Assembly (NCBI GenBank): GCA_047608145.1
Contig: JASGDC010000021.1
Location: 1 to 64,000, forward strand
Length of the DNA: 64,000 nucleotides
Reading direction: 5' to 3'
Origin: JASGDC01 sp047608145
GTDB lineage: Bacteria > Actinomycetota > Actinomycetes > Actinomycetales > Micrococcaceae
Positions 61,673-64,000 of the stretch are shown here, piece by piece. The position numbers were made by a program, and so were the translations under genes. How positions within the stretch are numbered: the first letter of the stretch is position 1; each line of letters starts with the position of its first letter. Under the pieces are notes generated by a model that was not told where the DNA came from, ran no database searches, and saw only the letters and a program-made list of their open reading frames with translations.

Positions 61673-62167
61673 GTGATAGATAGTAGCCCAAAGAAGGGAA
61701 CAGTTGTTTGCCCTGGTTCCTTTGACCCAATACATAAAGGTCACTTAGATATTATTGAACGTTGTAGCAAACTTTGTAATGAGGTATTCGTGCTAGTGGC
61801 AAGTAATACTAATAAAAAGTATTTCTTTACCGAAACAGAACGAGCAGAACTTTCAAAGCAAGAAGTTAAACATTTGTCTAATGTGAAAGTAGCAGTACTT
61901 GGACGACAAACTCTTGCAGGCTTTTGTGCAGAAAATGGAGCTTCATTAGTTAAAGGTATTCGTAATGGTTCTGATTTCGAGTATGAGGTGCCAATGTCCA
62001 CTATTAATAAAAAACTTTCTGGCGTAGAAACTATCTTCTTGCCAGCTACTGCTGAAGTAGCTCATATATCTTCTACTATTGTGAAGGAAGTATACTTCTT
62101 TAATGGGGATGTGGAATCTATGGTTTCCCATAATATTAGTAAGGCTATGCAAGATAAAGTCAACTAA
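61673..62167 (+). CDS. coaD: Phosphopantetheine adenylyltransferase
   Basis: Makes dephospho-CoA from 4'-phosphopantetheine and ATP. From GTG 61673, behind AGGAGAG, it has 164 residues, the normal length. PGSFDPIHKGHLDIIERC holds the T/HxGH nucleotide motif, and the late ISSTIVKEV (ISSTxVR-like) is present. ATG 61622 would add 17 residues that match no family feature and run through a hairpin, so it is rejected as the start. Confidence 0.9.
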   Translation: MIDSSPKKGTVVCPGSFDPIHKGHLDIIERCSKLCNEVFVLVASNTNKKYFFTETERAELSKQEVKHLSNVKVAVLGRQTLAGFCAENGASLVKGIRNGSDFEYEVPMSTINKKLSGVETIFLPATAEVAHISSTIVKEVYFFNGDVESMVSHNISKAMQDKVN

Positions 62168-62284
62168 AAGCCAAAGTTTAAGCTAACTCTTTATTCAATT
62201 GTTACATGGGAAACAGTTTGTGATGAAGGGTATAAATTCTCGCAGCAGTCCGTAGTAATTAAAACAAATTTAATAATTAAAAAT

Positions 62285-62318
62285 AATAGTGGTAGATACT
62301 GAAGTATCTACCACTATT
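62285..62318. terminator. Perfect 16-bp hairpin between coaD and the CstR-like gene
   Basis: AATAGTGGTAGATACT (62285-62300) pairs fully with AGTATCTACCACTATT (62303-62318), with a 2-base gap at the tip. It lies between converging genes. There is only a weak T tail. Confidence 0.65.
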
Positions 62319-62415
62319 TGTATGTAAAAATGCATATTACTAGAATTAGTGATGAATAAAATGTATACACTTTCTCAAATTAAAACACAATTCTATACAT
62401 TCTTTAGATTTAAAA

Positions 62416-62676
62416 CTAGCGTTTAACTATGAGATTAACTGCTTGTTGTAGTTTTTCCTCTTTTTCTTTGGCATCAACCTCAGGTTCTGTTAGACAAGTC
62501 TTTAGGTTTTCTGCAGTTATAAGACCAATAGCTCTATCAATACTTGAGCGAACAGCTGAAAGTTGGATTACAATATCAACGCATTCTTTATCTTCATTAA
62601 TCATTCGTTGCACGCCACGAAGTTGGCCTTCGGAACGTTTAAGACGATTGATTAATTGTTTGTCAAAGTCTTCCAC
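62416..62676 (-). CDS. CsoR/CstR-family repressor, persulfide-sensing type
   Basis: A DUF156 all-helical DNA-binding repressor. LKRSEGQLRGVQRMINEDKE is the family signature. Copper-sensing CsoR uses Cys-His-Cys; here C32 and C61 are present but the His position is Asn57 (LITAENLKTC). Two cysteines with no His is the CstR type, which senses per- and polysulfide. GTG 62676 is chosen 10 bases after AGAGG; GTG 62685 would add three residues. No sulfur-oxidation genes adjoin it. It lies in a neighbourhood with cysK-cysE. Confidence 0.82.
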   Translation of the reverse strand: MEDFDKQLINRLKRSEGQLRGVQRMINEDKECVDIVIQLSAVRSSIDRAIGLITAENLKTCLTEPEVDAKEKEEKLQQAVNLIVKR

Positions 62677-62863
62677 TATACACACACCTCTGTTTGCTCG
62701 TTTTGAGGCAACCTAACTACTTTAGTTTACCAGTTAGAATTGTGCTGTAAAGAAAAAACTAGTAGTTATAATATTTGTTATTTAGTGCTTATTAATCCTA
62801 ATATTTTATTAGGTTTGTAAAATTATGTAGCTTAACTTAAGTGTTTATTTGTAAAATAAAGCG

Positions 62864-62869
62864 TATAAT
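62864..62869 (+). promoter_or_regulatory. -10 box for a leaderless DUF177 transcript
   Basis: TATAAT with seven bases between it and ATG 62877. The expected transcription start is at or next to the ATG, so the mRNA would be leaderless, as is common in Actinobacteria. There is no ribosome binding site there. The -35 is poor. Confidence 0.55.
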
Positions 62870-62876
62870 CGACAAA

Positions 62877-63425
62877 ATGGTTGAAGATAATAATCAAGGA
62901 AAATCCCCTTTAATTTTTGACATATTTGATTTACGTAAAAGTATTGGTGATACTTTTGAGCAAGATATTCGCATCAAAGCTCCAGCTGAGATTGGAAATC
63001 CAGTGATTTACGTTGAAGAAAATTCACCAATGAACTTCAAAATTGAACTAGATTCAGTGGTTGAAGGAGTTTTTGCCAATTTCACAATCCAGGCAATTGC
63101 GAAAGGTGAGTGTTCACGTTGTCTTGATGCAATAAAGCGTGGAATCGAAATTAATTGTTCTGTACTGTTTGAATATGAAGAAAACCCAGACGATGATGAG
63201 CAATATCTTGTTATAGATGATACAATCAATCTAGAACCCATCGTGCGGGATGTGGTTGTGACTAAATTACCATTTAATCCCGTGTGTAAGGATGCATGTT
63301 TAGGATTATGTTCAGAGTGTGGATTTCGCATGGAAGACGATCTAGAGCATCATCACGAAGCAATAGACTCACGTTGGTCTGCACTCGAAGGCTTGATCAA
63401 CACTAACACTACAGAAAAGGGCTGA
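62877..63425 (+). CDS. DUF177 (YceD-like) protein
   Basis: A 182-residue protein of the YceD family, always next to rpmF and thought to take part in ribosomal RNA or L32 assembly. CSRCLDAIKRGIEI and the C-x3-C-x2-C cluster CKDACLGLCSECG (about residues 141-153) form a likely metal site. ATG 62877 fits the family start and the leaderless promoter; GTG 62841 is unlikely. rpmF follows after 2 bases. Confidence 0.88.
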   Translation: MVEDNNQGKSPLIFDIFDLRKSIGDTFEQDIRIKAPAEIGNPVIYVEENSPMNFKIELDSVVEGVFANFTIQAIAKGECSRCLDAIKRGIEINCSVLFEYEENPDDDEQYLVIDDTINLEPIVRDVVVTKLPFNPVCKDACLGLCSECGFRMEDDLEHHHEAIDSRWSALEGLINTNTTEKG

Positions 63426-63427
63426 TT

Positions 63428-63631
63428 GTGGCTGTTCCAAAGCGTAAAATGTCACGAGCTAACACTCGTTCACGTCGTTCACAGTGGAAAGCAAGTGCAC
63501 CAAAACTTGTGAAGACTGTAGAAAATGGTCAGGTAGTTTATAGCCGACCACATCAGGCTAAAGTTGTTGAAGATTCTACTGGGACTCCTTTGTTCTATGA
63601 ATACAAAGGGCGTAAAGTAGCCGACATCTAG
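63428..63631 (+). CDS. rpmF: 50S ribosomal protein L32 (zinc-free type)
   Basis: Large-subunit protein of 67 residues. AVPKRKMSRANTRSRRSQWK is the signature. No cysteines are present, so it is the form without a zinc ribbon. That form works when zinc is scarce and is usual in Actinobacteria. GTG start. rnc follows after 6 bases. Confidence 0.93.
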   Translation: MAVPKRKMSRANTRSRRSQWKASAPKLVKTVENGQVVYSRPHQAKVVEDSTGTPLFYEYKGRKVADI

Positions 63632-63637
63632 CCTGAT

Positions 63638-64000
63638 ATGACAGATAAACTTTTAAAGCGTCTTGGAGTTGAAATTAACTCCAAGACGCTTTCTCATGCT
63701 TTAACACATCGCTCCTATGCTTATGAACATGGTGGTATACCACATAACGAGCGTTTTGAATTCTTGGGGGATTCGGTTCTAAGTTTAGTGGTAACAGATA
63801 AACTCTTCCACACTTATCCAGATGTTTCTGAAGGTGAGCTTGCAAAACGCCGTTCGGCAGTAGTTAGTACTCATGCACTTGCCCAGATTGCTCGTGAACT
63901 AGGTCTCGGTGAGTTTATTCAGTTAGGTAAAGGTGAAGACCAAACTAACGGTCGAGATAAATCCTCAATCCTTGCTGACACTATGGAAGCTATTATTGGC
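63638..64000 (+). CDS. rnc: Ribonuclease III, 5' part (runs off the window)
   Basis: Cuts double-stranded RNA, such as rRNA precursors. The first 121 residues are visible. The signature is NERFEFLGDSVLSLVVTDKL, with the Glu and Asp ligands. YPDVSEGELAKRRSAVVS follows, then the start of the second metal site, ILADTMEAIIG. The gene continues beyond 64000. A perfect 16-bp hairpin lies in codons 6-19 of its mRNA. Confidence 0.93.
   Translation, partial: MTDKLLKRLGVEINSKTLSHALTHRSYAYEHGGIPHNERFEFLGDSVLSLVVTDKLFHTYPDVSEGELAKRRSAVVSTHALAQIARELGLGEFIQLGKGEDQTNGRDKSSILADTMEAIIG
63655..63692 (+). promoter_or_regulatory. Perfect 16-bp hairpin inside the rnc coding start
   Basis: AAAGCGTCTTGGAGTT (63655-63670), loop GAAATT, then AACTCCAAGACGCTTT (63677-63692). 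It lies within codons 6-19. RNase III is known to cleave and limit its own mRNA in E. coli and Streptomyces. A hairpin here could be the target or a translation brake. Confidence 0.6.

Noticed and set aside
62704..62712. DtxR box before the CstR-like gene
   Set aside because: On the minus strand AGGTTGCCT has three bases between AGG and CCT instead of four, and the outer bases do not match.
1..64000. CRISPR array, prophage or defence island
   Set aside because: No regularly spaced direct repeats, integrase, capsid or nuclease-defence gene sets were seen.

Overview
The window looks like chromosomal DNA from a low-GC member of the Actinomycetota. The gene order is the evidence. argS-lysA, rho-prfA-prmC-sua5-wecA and the whole F-type ATP synthase operon follow one another. 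A second block runs pepA-like, tatB, then (opposite strand) mgtE-like/DUF1003/mrp. thiL-recG-rsmD, coaD and DUF177-rpmF-rnc are also present. Actinobacterial hallmarks include DUF3107, the long delta subunit of ATP synthase, Rho with a long disordered insert, a cysteine-free L32, an Excalibur-domain protein and a TRRxH-type leader peptide. The order resembles Corynebacterium and relatives, but the DNA is AT-rich by eye. I do not assign a genus.

Layout. 1-404 is a gene-poor edge with a decayed repeat and a stem-loop. 404-7183 holds a PH-like protein, an Excalibur membrane protein, a DUF2568 protein, dapE with an MFS exporter, and an ABC-2 exporter. 7248-9332 is a LOG-family enzyme, a 49-residue membrane peptide and a PIG-V-like glycosyltransferase. 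9340-9804 is a ribbon-helix-helix-like gene whose frame lacks a normal start. 10016-19921 has peptidase, Tat, Mrp, MgtE-like, stress, Xaa-Pro peptidase, alanine dehydrogenase and MarC genes. 19922-20336 is non-coding but carries two CRP/GlxR-type sites and a strong terminator. 20337-26992 has PHP, DEAD-box, HAD, amino-acid permease and ABC-F genes. 27136-44532 is the tRNA-Arg, argS-lysA, rho and atp block.

44717-49177 contains an amidohydrolase and the metQ-metN-metI methionine importer, whose leader encodes a Cys-containing peptide and a terminator. 49178-49829 is gene-poor and holds an A/C-rich foreign-looking gene fragment. 49830-58741 has tRNA-His, orn, a Na+/H+ antiporter, murA, plsC, ddl, thiL and recG. 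58741-64000 has rsmD, a Tat-exported protein behind a G8 tract, cysE-cysK behind an iron-box-like site, coaD, a CstR-like regulator, DUF177, rpmF and the start of rnc.

The window is mostly housekeeping: ATP synthesis, translation termination and modification, lysine/DAP and cysteine synthesis, and cell-wall precursors. The less explained signals are regulatory. They are the metQ leader peptide with two terminators, a perfect 16-bp hairpin inside the rnc coding start, alternative hairpins between tRNA-Arg and argS related to a stem-loop at 186-245, a possible CRP-linked small RNA near 20100-20240, and the G8 tract before the Tat-exported protein. No CRISPR array, complete insertion sequence, prophage or recognisable defence island was seen.
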